This document shows positions 19,686 through 29,312 of a stretch of DNA of 64,000 bases, in pieces. The DNA is from Bartonella phoceensis (GTDB taxonomy: Bacteria; Pseudomonadota; Alphaproteobacteria; Rhizobiales; Rhizobiaceae). A program made the position numbers and the translations under genes. Each line of letters begins with the position of its first letter. The stretch's first letter is position 1. The DNA is taken from positions 124,001 through 188,000 of the forward strand of contig NZ_CADEAD010000002.1 of the NCBI RefSeq assembly GCF_902825145.1. Direction: 5' to 3'. The notes below the pieces were generated by a model. It worked only from the letters and a program-made list of their open reading frames with translations, was not told where the DNA came from and made no database searches.

Positions 19686-21254
19686 TTATTTTTTCTTGGG
19701 ACGCTGAGGAAAATTTCCCCTATCGGCAATGCCACTGGAAAGACCAGGCAATGGAGACCCACGCCCTGGGAGACCAGGGAGGACCTTTCCTCCATTACCA
19801 CTTTCAATTTGTTTTTGAAGTGTTGAGAGTTGCTTTGAATCAAACCCTGATAAATCAGGCAAGGCTCCGGGATCTCCACCAACAGCTCCCATACCACCAA
19901 ACCCCATCTTAGAACCAAGCCCTCCTAACATTTTCCCCATCAAACCACTTTTGCCTTTACCTCCAATGGCTTTGACCATATCAGCCATTTGACGATGCAT
20001 TTTTAACAGCTTATTAATATCAGCAGCACTTGTACCAGAACCCTTAGCAATTCGCTGTTTACGGCTATGTTTCAGCAGCTCTGGATTGGCGCGCTCAAAA
20101 GGCGTCATTGAGGAAATAATAGCCAATTGACGATTAAACAAACGGTCATCAAGACCTGCAGCAGCAATCTGATCTTTTACCTTACCCAAACCAGGTAACA
20201 TTCCCATAATGCTACCCATCCCCCCAAGTTTTTTCATTTTCTGCAACTGTTCTGCTAAATCATTGAGATCGAATTTTCCAGCCTGCATTTTTCTTGCAAA
20301 AGCGGCGGCTTTTTCATGATCCATCGTTTCAGCGGCCTTTTCCACCAAAGAAACGATATCACCCATTCCAAGGATACGATCAGCAATACGACGCGGATGA
20401 AATTCTTCTAAAGCGTCTATTTTTTCACCGATTCCGATTGCCTTAATTGGCTTGCCCGTAACAGCACGCATGGAAAGGGCCGCACCACCGCGGCCATCAC
20501 TGTCCATACGTGTTAAAATAATTCCTGTAATTCCCACCCGCTCCTCAAAAGAACGGGCAAGATGAACAGCATCCTGACCTGTAAGACTATCAGCAACCAA
20601 CATAATTTCATGAGGAAGGGAGCAAGCTTTAATTTCAGCCAATTCAAGCATCAAAGCTTCATCAATATGGTTGCGGCCTGCTGTATCAAGAATGAGGACA
20701 TCATAACCACCCAACTTGGCTGCTTGTACCGCACGTGTTGCAATATCAACGGGAGGTTGCCCAGCAATAATAGGCAGACTTGCAAGTTTTGCCTGTTCTC
20801 CTAATTGGCGTAGTTGTTCCTGTGCCGCAGGACGACGTGTATCCAATGACGCCATGAAAACTTTTTTGTTATTTTTATCTGTGAAACGCTTGGCAAGCTT
20901 TGCTGTTGTTGTTGTTTTTCCGGAACCTTGCAAACCAACCATCATAATAACAACAGGCGCAGGTGCATTTAAATCACTCAGAATGCCTTCATTTCCAAGA
21001 ATATGAACCAATTCATCATGAACAATTTTAACCACCATCTGGCCAGGTTTAATTGATTTAATAATTTTGGCTCCAACAGCTTTTTCACGAACCCTATCAG
21101 TAAAAGAACGCGCGACATCAAGTGCAACATCGGCTTCCAATAAAGCGCGACGAATTTCACGCAGCGCCTCTGCCACATCCTGATCCGACAAAGCTCCACG
21201 CCCTGTCAAATGAGAGAGTATGGAACCAAGCCGCTCTTGTAAGGATTCAAACAT
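19686..21254 (-). CDS. ffh: Signal recognition particle protein Ffh (SRP54)
   Basis: GTPase that binds 4.5S RNA and targets membrane proteins to FtsY and SecYEG. The 522-residue protein has an N domain (1-90), a G domain with P-loop GLQGSGKTTTTAKLA (from about 107), DTAGRNHIDEALM and T-R-M-D-S-D-G-R-G-G, and a Met/Gly-rich M domain (from about 325). The M domain ends in a long Gly/Pro-rich tail (after ~435), as in other rhizobia. It leads ffh-chorismate mutase-rpsP. Confidence 0.97.
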   Translation of the reverse strand: MFESLQERLGSILSHLTGRGALSDQDVAEALREIRRALLEADVALDVARSFTDRVREKAVGAKIIKSIKPGQMVVKIVHDELVHILGNEGILSDLNAPAPVVIMMVGLQGSGKTTTTAKLAKRFTDKNNKKVFMASLDTRRPAAQEQLRQLGEQAKLASLPIIAGQPPVDIATRAVQAAKLGGYDVLILDTAGRNHIDEALMLELAEIKACSLPHEIMLVADSLTGQDAVHLARSFEERVGITGIILTRMDSDGRGGAALSMRAVTGKPIKAIGIGEKIDALEEFHPRRIADRILGMGDIVSLVEKAAETMDHEKAAAFARKMQAGKFDLNDLAEQLQKMKKLGGMGSIMGMLPGLGKVKDQIAAAGLDDRLFNRQLAIISSMTPFERANPELLKHSRKQRIAKGSGTSAADINKLLKMHRQMADMVKAIGGKGKSGLMGKMLGGLGSKMGFGGMGAVGGDPGALPDLSGFDSKQLSTLQKQIESGNGGKVLPGLPGRGSPLPGLSSGIADRGNFPQRPKKK

Positions 21255-21471
21255 TCTCTACCTCATTACTACATAACACACGAACCAAAGTGACACCCGA
21301 GAACGCACCGCGCCGTCGGATGTTGACCTCTGAGATCTCTTTATACCCTTAAAATGGGGTCTCAGTCGGTGGCTCCAAGTTAATCTTGTCACTGAAAGCT
21401 CATTCTTTCAAACAATAAAACCCTACATTTGTCAATATTTATCATACAATATCTTTAAAAGATAATAAATG

Positions 21472-22128
21472 TTATACTTCATTCTCCCCAACCTCAACAC
21501 GCACAAAACAACCTGTTTCCTGCTCTATATTCCATAATTCACCACTTGAAATATCAAACCAAACCCCATGTAATGTCAAAATACCCTGATCTTTGCGTAT
21601 TTTTATCCACGGAAATGTCTCTAAATTCCTCAATGAATAGTGTATAGAAAGCTGTTCTAATGCAGTCTGCTGCTCTGGCACGGTTAGTAATTTATCGCCA
21701 ACAATGCTTTGCGCTGCTGGTACTAAAGAGTTTATCCATTGACCAATAAAATCCTTTGAAGATAAAGACATGCACGTTCCTTGCAGAACAGTGCTTACCC
21801 CCCCACAATGCGCATGACCAAAAACAACAATATGCTTAACCTCAAGCAATTGCACGGCATATTCAATTGCTGCCGATGTTGCATGACATTGGCTATCAGG
21901 AGAAAAAGGAGGAACCAAATTTGCCATATTGCGCAAGGTAAAAATTTCGCCTGGCTTAGTATCAAAAACTGTTTCTGGTACTACCCGCGAATCACAACAA
22001 GCAATGACCAAAACTTCAGGCTTCTGTCCTTCAAGCGCCAATTGTTGATAATGTGCTGTTTTATATGAAAAATGATTTATTATAAAAGATTGGTAACCAT
22101 TTACAAGTCTTTCAGGCAAACGCGTCAT
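21472..22128 (-). CDS. Beta-class carbonic anhydrase
   Basis: Zinc enzyme interconverting CO2 and bicarbonate. At 218 residues it is family size. The zinc and catalytic motifs are present: C-x-D-x-R as CCDSRVV (C44, D46, R48) and H-x-x-C as GHAHCGG (H105, C108). FTLRNMANLVPP near 63-74 is also typical. It is monocistronic on the minus strand and divergent from the large glutamate dehydrogenase, with 254 bases between. It probably supplies bicarbonate for carboxylases such as acetyl-CoA carboxylase (accA is at 58.3 kb). Confidence 0.93.
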   Translation of the reverse strand: MTRLPERLVNGYQSFIINHFSYKTAHYQQLALEGQKPEVLVIACCDSRVVPETVFDTKPGEIFTLRNMANLVPPFSPDSQCHATSAAIEYAVQLLEVKHIVVFGHAHCGGVSTVLQGTCMSLSSKDFIGQWINSLVPAAQSIVGDKLLTVPEQQTALEQLSIHYSLRNLETFPWIKIRKDQGILTLHGVWFDISSGELWNIEQETGCFVRVEVGENEV

Positions 22129-22382
22129 TCTCTTTTTGCTTTCATTTTGTACATTTTAAAGAACAAAATATTAACATAAAAAATACTAAAAATTCCTTCT
22201 TAATTGACGCAAAATTTCTCCTTAAACTGAATTAAATATCACTACAAAATGGCAACAACCAGTTTATCTGCTCCAAATAAATAACTATTCCCTGCAACAA
22301 GAAGGTGATACACTAGAAAGAATAGTATAAAGATACGTTCCTATGAAAAAAGAGCACCAAAAACAAAAAAGGGAAAATCACT

Positions 22383-25300
22383 GTGTTACAACAACAAACA
22401 TCAGAGGCAAAAAGCAATCAAAATAAAATAGAACAAATCCTTTTTTCTCATACCGATAAAGAAGATCTTATCCGTTACGAAGACAAAGAGCTCCAAAAAG
22501 CCACTGCTATCGCCATTGAGGCTTTTAATCTTTATAAGGCAGGAAAAAGTATCATTTGTTTTGAAAAAAATTTAACCCGTAACAACAAACCTATAACGGT
22601 TATCACGCTTATTAATGATAATAAACCCTTCCTCCTTGATTCTATTTTGAATGTCTTTAATCAACATAAAAACCATATTTATTTGATTGCCCACCCTGTT
22701 CTTGATTGTGCCTCCGGGCAACGCATCAGTCTGATGCAAATCCATATAGAATCCCTAAGCGAAAAACAAATAGAGAAGCTCAAAGAGGAACTTATCTTAG
22801 TTCTTGAACAGGTCAATGCCGCTGTACAAGACTGGCAACCTATGCTTGAAGAAGTTAAAAAGCATATCTATGCTTATCAAACACACCTCCCATCAAATTA
22901 TAAACAGGAAGGTGAAAAAGCCATTGAATTTCTCAATTGGTTGATGGACGATAATTTCATCTTTCTCGGCATGCGCAGTTATGATTTTAACAAAAACCAA
23001 GGCCCCACCAAAGCCTTTACAGCCAACAATATTGAATTGGGTATTCTCACCGATGCCTCTATTCGTATTATTGGAGATGCACACGTGGAAGAACCTCCCC
23101 AAGAAATCCTCTCCTTTATGGAAAGTGAGAACCTGTTTATTGTCACAAAAGCCAACAGCCGCTCAAAAATTCACCGTTCTGTTTGGCTCGATTATATTGG
23201 TCTTAAAATCTTTGATAAAGAAGACAAACTGTGTGGAGAATTGCGCATTGTAGGGTTGTTTACCTCTTCAGCTTATACACGCTCTGTTTTGCAAATTCCT
23301 TTCTTAAAAGAAAAAGCCAAAACCATTATTCAACGGCTTGGATACAATCGTGCAGACTATTCTGGAAAAGCCCTTGTCAGTGTTTTAGAAACCTATCCAA
23401 GAGATGAAATGTTTCGTTCCGACATTGATACATTAACAGAAAATGCCAAACTTATCCTACAACTAGACGAACGTCCACGTTTGCGGGTTCTTGCACATAC
23501 GGATTCTTTTGGACGCTTTGTTTCTATACTTGCCTATGTACCGCGTGATCAATACAGCAGCAACATTCGCGAAAAAGTTGGTGAATGTTTTGTTGAACTT
23601 TACAAAGGCGATTTTTTTGAATCCTATCCGCTGTTTTTGGAAAGTACTCTTATACGTGTCTACTACATCATCCATCGCAAGGTAGGTGAAAGTGTTCCTC
23701 TTATCGAGCGTACCACGCTTGAACACCATGTGCGTTCTATTGCACGGAGTTGGGAAGAGTGTGTTCAAACCATAGCACTTACTGGTAAAACAACAGAGCA
23801 ACAAACGCGTTTGGCTAGTCAATTTCCCAACAGCTATCGTGACTTATTTTCCGCTAAAAACGCCATCGAAGATGCCGGACATATTTTAAGTCTTCATGAT
23901 CAAAAGCCACTTTTTGTTACTTTTTACCATACAAATAACAAAGAAAAACGAAACATTTCTCTCCGGCTCTTTCACCGTCATGAAGCGCTCGCCCTTTCCA
24001 AGCGTGTACCACTTCTTGAAAATATGGGGTTTCGGGTTATTGCTGAACAAACACTTGAGTTACCCGATGGCAACGGACAATCTGTATATCTTCATGATAT
24101 GCAACTAGAAAGTGCTTTCCAACTCTGTATTGATTTCGAAAAAAATGGTCAAAAGCATGCCGAAACATTTGAAGCCATTTGGTCTCAAGATTCTGACAAT
24201 GATGCCTTTAATGCTCTAACCCAAACCGCTGAACTTGATTGGCGTGAAATTGTTATTTTGCGCCATTATGGACGCTATCTCCAACAAGTTGGAATTCCTT
24301 ATTCACAAGACCGTGTAGCCCAAACTTTAAACGCCTATCCTGACATTACACAAGACCTTTACACTTTATTTCATTTGAAATTTCATCAAAGCCATACAGG
24401 AAAAGAGCGAGAAAAAAAACAACAGATTATTCAAAGGCGCATTGAAGAAAAATTACAGAATGTATCAGGTTTAGATGATGATCTTATCTTACGTCGTTAT
24501 CGTAATCTTATCGATGCAAGTTTACGAACCAATGCATTTTCCCCTCTTAGCAATGGTAATCCACGGCGTATTTTAGCAACCAAGCTAGATCCACGCCAAA
24601 TTGAAGGTCTTCCTGAACCACGTCCTTATCGAGAAATTTTTGTTTATGGACCAGAGGTTGAAGGGGTTCATTTACGCTTTGGACCTATCGCTCGTGGCGG
24701 AATCCGTTGGTCTGATCGTGCCCTCGATTACCGCACTGAAGTGCTCAGCTTAGTCAAAGCCCAACAGGTTAAAAATGCCGTTATTGTTCCTGTTGGCGCA
24801 AAAGGCGGGTTTTATCCGCACCGCCTTCCCCAAACCAATGATCGTGCCATAATCATAGAAGCTGCACGACAAGCTTATATTGACTTTATCACAGCTTTGC
24901 TCTCCATTACTGACAATTTGGTGAATGATAAAATAAGTGCTCCTCACGATATCATCTGCCATGATGGCGATGACCCCTATTTTGTTGTTGCTGCGGACAA
25001 AGGTACAGCAACATTTTCCGATACAGCCAATGCTCTCAGCCAAGCAAATAACTTTTGGCTTGATGATGCTTTTGCCTCTGGAGGTTCTGCAGGCTATGAC
25101 CATAAAGAAATTGGAATTACAGCTAAAGGAGCGTGGGAAGCCGTTAAAAGACATTTTCGAGAATCTTTTAATCACGACATTCAAACAACCCCTTTCACCT
25201 GTGTTGGTGTTGGTGACATGTCTGGCGATGTTTTCGGCAATGGCATGCTTCTTTCCAAACAAACAAAACTTATCGCTGCCTTTGATCACCGCGATATCTT

Positions 25301-27086
25301 TATCGATCCAGATCCAAACATAGCTGAAAGTTACGCAGAACGGCTACGCCTCTTCCAACTGCCTCGTTCAAGTTGGCAAGATTACGACCAAACAAAACTT
25401 TCAAAGGGCGGTGGTATTTTTTCGCGCACAATGAAAACCATTACGCTTTCACCTGAAGCAGCACAGGCTATTGGTTTCGAGAAACAAATAGGAACCCCCT
25501 TTGAAATTATCTCTGCACTGCTCAAAGCACCTGTTGATCTTTTATGGTTCGGCGGTATTGGTACTTATATTCGTGCAACAACAGAAACAGATGCACAAGT
25601 AGGAGATCGTGCAAATGACGCATTACGCATTCCTGGTGAACAAGTTCGTGCAAAAGTGATTGGTGAAGGAGCTAATCTTGGCGTTACACAACGTGGACGG
25701 ATTGAATATGTCTTAAATGGCGGGCGATGTAACACGGATGCCATTGATAATTCGGCAGGTGTTAATTGTTCAGATGTTGAAGTTAATATCAAAATTGTTC
25801 TAGCGTCAGCATTGCGTGCAAAGACGCTTACCCGCGAAGCACGCAATGAACTCTTGAAAGAAATGACTCCACAAGTTGAGCAATTAGTCCTACGCAACAA
25901 TTATTTACAACCCCTTGCTCTTTCTTTAGCTGAAAGCCAAAGCATTGTTGATCTGCCTTATCAAATCCGCTTTATGCATGATTTGGAACAGAAAAAACTC
26001 CTCAATCGTAGAGTTGAAATTCTCCCTGATGAACAAATTTTGCGGCAAAGAATAACACAAGGACAGGGGCTTATGCGTCCAGAGCTTGCTGTTATTTTAG
26101 CATATGCTAAATTAACCCTAAAAGAAGAAATCGCTCACAGCTCCATTGTTGATGATCGTTATTTTGATACAATCTTGTTGCACTATTTTCCAACGCAACT
26201 TCAAACAAACTTTAAGAAAGAAATCATTAATCACCAGTTGCGTCGTAATATTATTGCAACAGTACTTGCCAATGATATTGTCAATCGTGGTGGGCCTACT
26301 TTTGTTAGTCGGCTACAAGACGCAACAGAACAAAAGGTCGAAAATATTATTCGTGTTTTCATCACACTGTGCGACAGTTTTGAAATATCGCAATTGTCTG
26401 ATCAAATTGATAAGCTTGATAATAAAATACCCGGTCTTGTCCAAAATAAATTCTACGCAGCCATTACTTCAATGCTCTTTGAGACAACAAATTGGGGGTT
26501 GCGCAATATGGATTTCTCGACCCCATTAGAAGAACTTGTAAAAACAATAAAACAAGCCCGTATTGTTATTGAAAAACTGCTTACGCAGTCCAACGATAAA
26601 GATATCAAACAAAAGGTTAAAGAAAAGGCGATATATTATAGCGAAGAAGGAGCGCCAGAAACTTTAGCAAAGCAATTGGCTCTTTTGGAAGTTGCTCCAA
26701 TAATTTGTGATATTTCTTTGATTGCAAAACAAAGCTACAGCGACCTTACCAAAACTGCAGAGATCTATTTCTCACTTGCGCAAATCATTCGTATAAACCG
26801 TATGAATGAAGCAAGCCGAACAATTCCTATACTGGATTATTATGATAGTATGGCCTTAAGCCAAGCTAAAGAAAATATCGCCGAAAGCTTACGAAAAATT
26901 GTTATGAAAATCTTGAAAAATTATGGAGCAAAAGAGGATCCATTTGCAGCCTGGAGTAAAACAAAAGAAGACCAAATTCACAATGTAACAAATCGTATTG
27001 GTGCTCTTATTGAAAATGATCTCAACATTTCTCGTTTTGCTTTTGCAGCAGGGTTGATTGCACAAATCCAAAACACGGTCTTTTAG
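22383..27086 (+). CDS. NAD-specific glutamate dehydrogenase, large (180 kDa) class
   Basis: Very large GDH that oxidises glutamate to 2-oxoglutarate and ammonia, feeding carbon to the TCA cycle. It is 1567 residues, normal for this class. Long N-terminal ACT-like regulatory segments (about 1-480) precede the catalytic core with F-G-P-I-A-R-G-G-I-R-W-S-D-R (near 765-778) and V-P-V-G-A-K-G-G-F (near 801-809), then the NAD-binding part with F-G-G-I-G-T-Y-I-R. The start is GTG at 22383 with AAGGGA upstream. The 3' end and its surroundings are duplicated at 27.2 kb. Glutamate catabolism fits a Bartonella-type metabolism based on amino acids. Confidence 0.93.
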   Translation: MLQQQTSEAKSNQNKIEQILFSHTDKEDLIRYEDKELQKATAIAIEAFNLYKAGKSIICFEKNLTRNNKPITVITLINDNKPFLLDSILNVFNQHKNHIYLIAHPVLDCASGQRISLMQIHIESLSEKQIEKLKEELILVLEQVNAAVQDWQPMLEEVKKHIYAYQTHLPSNYKQEGEKAIEFLNWLMDDNFIFLGMRSYDFNKNQGPTKAFTANNIELGILTDASIRIIGDAHVEEPPQEILSFMESENLFIVTKANSRSKIHRSVWLDYIGLKIFDKEDKLCGELRIVGLFTSSAYTRSVLQIPFLKEKAKTIIQRLGYNRADYSGKALVSVLETYPRDEMFRSDIDTLTENAKLILQLDERPRLRVLAHTDSFGRFVSILAYVPRDQYSSNIREKVGECFVELYKGDFFESYPLFLESTLIRVYYIIHRKVGESVPLIERTTLEHHVRSIARSWEECVQTIALTGKTTEQQTRLASQFPNSYRDLFSAKNAIEDAGHILSLHDQKPLFVTFYHTNNKEKRNISLRLFHRHEALALSKRVPLLENMGFRVIAEQTLELPDGNGQSVYLHDMQLESAFQLCIDFEKNGQKHAETFEAIWSQDSDNDAFNALTQTAELDWREIVILRHYGRYLQQVGIPYSQDRVAQTLNAYPDITQDLYTLFHLKFHQSHTGKEREKKQQIIQRRIEEKLQNVSGLDDDLILRRYRNLIDASLRTNAFSPLSNGNPRRILATKLDPRQIEGLPEPRPYREIFVYGPEVEGVHLRFGPIARGGIRWSDRALDYRTEVLSLVKAQQVKNAVIVPVGAKGGFYPHRLPQTNDRAIIIEAARQAYIDFITALLSITDNLVNDKISAPHDIICHDGDDPYFVVAADKGTATFSDTANALSQANNFWLDDAFASGGSAGYDHKEIGITAKGAWEAVKRHFRESFNHDIQTTPFTCVGVGDMSGDVFGNGMLLSKQTKLIAAFDHRDIFIDPDPNIAESYAERLRLFQLPRSSWQDYDQTKLSKGGGIFSRTMKTITLSPEAAQAIGFEKQIGTPFEIISALLKAPVDLLWFGGIGTYIRATTETDAQVGDRANDALRIPGEQVRAKVIGEGANLGVTQRGRIEYVLNGGRCNTDAIDNSAGVNCSDVEVNIKIVLASALRAKTLTREARNELLKEMTPQVEQLVLRNNYLQPLALSLAESQSIVDLPYQIRFMHDLEQKKLLNRRVEILPDEQILRQRITQGQGLMRPELAVILAYAKLTLKEEIAHSSIVDDRYFDTILLHYFPTQLQTNFKKEIINHQLRRNIIATVLANDIVNRGGPTFVSRLQDATEQKVENIIRVFITLCDSFEISQLSDQIDKLDNKIPGLVQNKFYAAITSMLFETTNWGLRNMDFSTPLEELVKTIKQARIVIEKLLTQSNDKDIKQKVKEKAIYYSEEGAPETLAKQLALLEVAPIICDISLIAKQSYSDLTKTAEIYFSLAQIIRINRMNEASRTIPILDYYDSMALSQAKENIAESLRKIVMKILKNYGAKEDPFAAWSKTKEDQIHNVTNRIGALIENDLNISRFAFAAGLIAQIQNTVF

Positions 27087-27099
27087 ACTTATAGCTGTG

Positions 27100-27320
27100 C
27101 AAAATGGCTAAGTTTTAAAAATTTTGTTTTGCCTCCCACAGGTAATCAACAAAGGAAAAGTGGCGATGTTATTTCTATTTTTAGACAGAGTAGCCAAAAC
27201 AATCTCACTCTTCACCTTTTCAGGAGAGTTGATTATACAAATTCAAAACACAGTCTTTAGACTTAAAGTGGCGCAAAACGCCCAAGTTTTAAAAACCCTA
27301 ATTTTGCCCATCCATGACTA
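27100..27320. repeat. Tandem duplication of the GDH/DUF2125 convergent gene ends
   Basis: Two degenerate copies of one ~175-base block meet here. The GDH end around 27057-27090 (ending I-A-Q-I-Q-N-T-V-F-stop) recurs at 27233-27262 as I-I-Q-I-Q-N-T-V-F with the stop lost. On the other strand the true DUF2125 end, F-L-K-L-G-R-F-A-P-L-stop (27263 on), recurs near 27090-27125 as F-L-K-L-S-H-F-A-Q-L-stop. Each copy thus keeps one real gene end and one dead one, which is what a tandem duplication across the junction would leave. Confidence 0.9.
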
Positions 27321-28249
27321 ACCTGCAAGGAAATAATAGGGTGTCCGTCTGCATTTTTAGGCATAGCGCCCAAAATAAAAAATAAAGTTTGTAGATTATT
27401 CGCCTGCTCAGGAAACAGACGCTGCATAGTGGTAAGAAGCTCCATATGCTTCACCAAGACAAGATCAAATTTTGCTGTTAAATATCCCTTATCATCAAAG
27501 GAAAATGGCCCACTGATATGTAATATACCACCTGTATGAAAAATCAATTCACCACGTTTTAAAAGTCCACTTTTCCCATACAAGTGCTGTTTCCAACTGC
27601 CTCCTCCATTTTCAAACAAATGAGGCGTATCATTGAAAACCCATTTTAAATTGCCATCAATTTTGGGAATATCAACAAAGAAAGGTGTAAAAAATACGGA
27701 AGCGTCAAAATCATCGAAAGTAAAATGCCCTGATAATTGATTCTTTTCACGTTTAAGATCAAGTCGTAAAAATTCTGCCGTTATTTTTTTGGGCACATTC
27801 TCTTGATCTAACGAAAGTGCAATCACATCCGGAGCATCTTTCAAAGATGTTTGAGCTTCAACATTTTCTCGTGTTACCTTTTTGTTTTTCGTTTGTGACC
27901 TAAATTTTTCTAGAAATTTTTGATTTTCAAGAGCGGGAGCAATAATGGAAACTTCAAGTCCTTCAGCCATTAATTTAAATGTCTTATCCGTTCTCCAATA
28001 GGGTTCTGTTTCAATCACCATATTGCGCCAGTGTGACACAAGAGAAGTTTTTTCAGAAAAAACAATTGATGCAGGAGAATGAATATTAAATTCTACCCGA
28101 TGGGGCGTATAAATTGGTGCACCAACCGTTAAATGCCCCGTTGATAAGGAAAGTCCGTGCAAAGGCCAAGTAAATTGGAATTGATCACAAGCAACACCTA
28201 TGCGTAATGGATAACCATGCTTACTGAGATGCTCGCATACAACTATCAT
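27263..28249 (-). CDS. DUF2125 protein (5' end broken by frameshift)
   Basis: Intact frame of 328 residues matching the DUF2125 family of rhizobial envelope proteins of unknown role. It opens M-I-V-V-C-E-H-L-S-K-H-G-Y-P-L-R-I-G-V-A-C-D, which in relatives lies just after an N-terminal membrane helix. That helix is not in this frame: it is found in the next frame upstream (C-S-L-L-C-G-L-F-C-L-V-V-V-C-L and on, ending S-L-W-F-F-F), up to about 28422. One extra T in the run at 28306-28314 would join them as W-F-F-F-S-R-K-I-G-D-R-V-S-D-L-F. The gene is either a new pseudogene, phase-variable, or carries a sequencing error. The 3' end overlaps the duplication described at 27100. Confidence 0.75.
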   Translation of the reverse strand: MIVVCEHLSKHGYPLRIGVACDQFQFTWPLHGLSLSTGHLTVGAPIYTPHRVEFNIHSPASIVFSEKTSLVSHWRNMVIETEPYWRTDKTFKLMAEGLEVSIIAPALENQKFLEKFRSQTKNKKVTRENVEAQTSLKDAPDVIALSLDQENVPKKITAEFLRLDLKREKNQLSGHFTFDDFDASVFFTPFFVDIPKIDGNLKWVFNDTPHLFENGGGSWKQHLYGKSGLLKRGELIFHTGGILHISGPFSFDDKGYLTAKFDLVLVKHMELLTTMQRLFPEQANNLQTLFFILGAMPKNADGHPIISLQVSHGWAKLGFLKLGRFAPL

Positions 28250-28305
28250 ATTACGAGCAGATGCTTTTACGAATAAATCAGAAACACGATCCCCTATTTT
28301 ACGTG

Positions 28306-28314
28306 AAAAAAAAA
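28306..28314 (-). other. A9/T9 homopolymer that breaks DUF2125
   Basis: Nine A on the plus strand (T9 in the sense of DUF2125). Upstream codons to about 28422 encode the expected N-terminal helix; a TTG at 28422 after AAGGAAA is a plausible original start. In the present sequence that frame stops at TAG right after the T-run. A run of ten T would restore one reading frame of about 386 codons. Confidence 0.7.
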
Positions 28315-28472
28315 CCAGAGCGAACTATAAAGACATACCACAACAAGACAAAATAACCCACAAAGCAGAGAGCACACAGAAAGGTTTTTTTGTATTGATT
28401 TCAATGAAGAGAACAGAGACAAAATGCAAAATTTCCTTATTTCATGATGATGATGATTAAAATTCTTAACTC

Positions 28473-29219
28473 TCACGCATGGGTGATGGGTCCACAAAAA
28501 ATCTGTTGTAATGCATTTTCAAACCATTTGCTCAAAGCCTGATCATAAATTAAACGCCCTTTCAAATGTGCGGAGGCAGGTTGAGCACCTTTTTCGGTCA
28601 ATTTATGTGCTGAACGAACCACCAAGCGCCGCATCATAGCACGTGTAAATTCAGCATGAAACTGTAAGCCCCATGCATTGTTTCCATAACGGAAAGCTTG
28701 TGTAGGATATGTGTGCCCTGTTGCCAAAAGCACTGCCTCTTTAGGTAAATCATAAATACCTTCATCATGAAAATGATAAACCATTTCTGGCCAATTCATC
28801 AATGCCTTTCCTTGTAAGGTCGCTTCCAGTGGATACCAGCCAACTTCAACAGTCCCATCATTGCTTGTACGAACACATCCCCCTAGATTTCGCGCCAACA
28901 TTTGCGCTCCAAGACAAATACCTAAAAAAGGTTTATCCTCTTTCAATGACAAAGAAATCCAATCAATTTCCTCACCAATATACGTGTCTCTGTCATTCAC
29001 ACTCATCGGTCCCCCTAAAATAACAACACCAGCATAATGCTGCAATGTCTTGGGGAGTTTCTGTCCTAAAATGGGACGATAAACATCGAGAACAAAACCA
29101 GTTTGTTGCAAAAATTTTCCCAAACGACCAGTATATGTCGAGCGACGATGAATAACCACCGCAATTCTCGGCTTGCTATTTATTTGCTGTTTACCAAAGC
29201 ATCTTTGACTTAGAAACAT
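28473..29219 (-). CDS. Class I glutamine amidotransferase
   Basis: A 248-residue GATase1 domain protein of the stand-alone, GMP-synthase-like type. The nucleophile elbow is F-L-G-I-C-L-G-A-Q-M-L-A (Cys near residue 99), with the oxyanion segment GVVILGGPMSVND near 64-76, and the catalytic His in WGLQFHAEFTR near 183-193. No synthetase domain is attached, so the acceptor of the ammonia is unknown; some homologues act on gamma-glutamyl compounds. It lies upstream of DUF2125 on the same strand. Confidence 0.85.
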   Translation of the reverse strand: MFLSQRCFGKQQINSKPRIAVVIHRRSTYTGRLGKFLQQTGFVLDVYRPILGQKLPKTLQHYAGVVILGGPMSVNDRDTYIGEEIDWISLSLKEDKPFLGICLGAQMLARNLGGCVRTSNDGTVEVGWYPLEATLQGKALMNWPEMVYHFHDEGIYDLPKEAVLLATGHTYPTQAFRYGNNAWGLQFHAEFTRAMMRRLVVRSAHKLTEKGAQPASAHLKGRLIYDQALSKWFENALQQIFCGPITHA

Positions 29220-29312
29220 TTTTCAACCAATCACTTTTGCAACCAAACAAATCCCCACTCTTTAAACATAAAGAATAATTTTGGTGAAGAGTATTCGCGA
29301 TAATTCTTCTTT

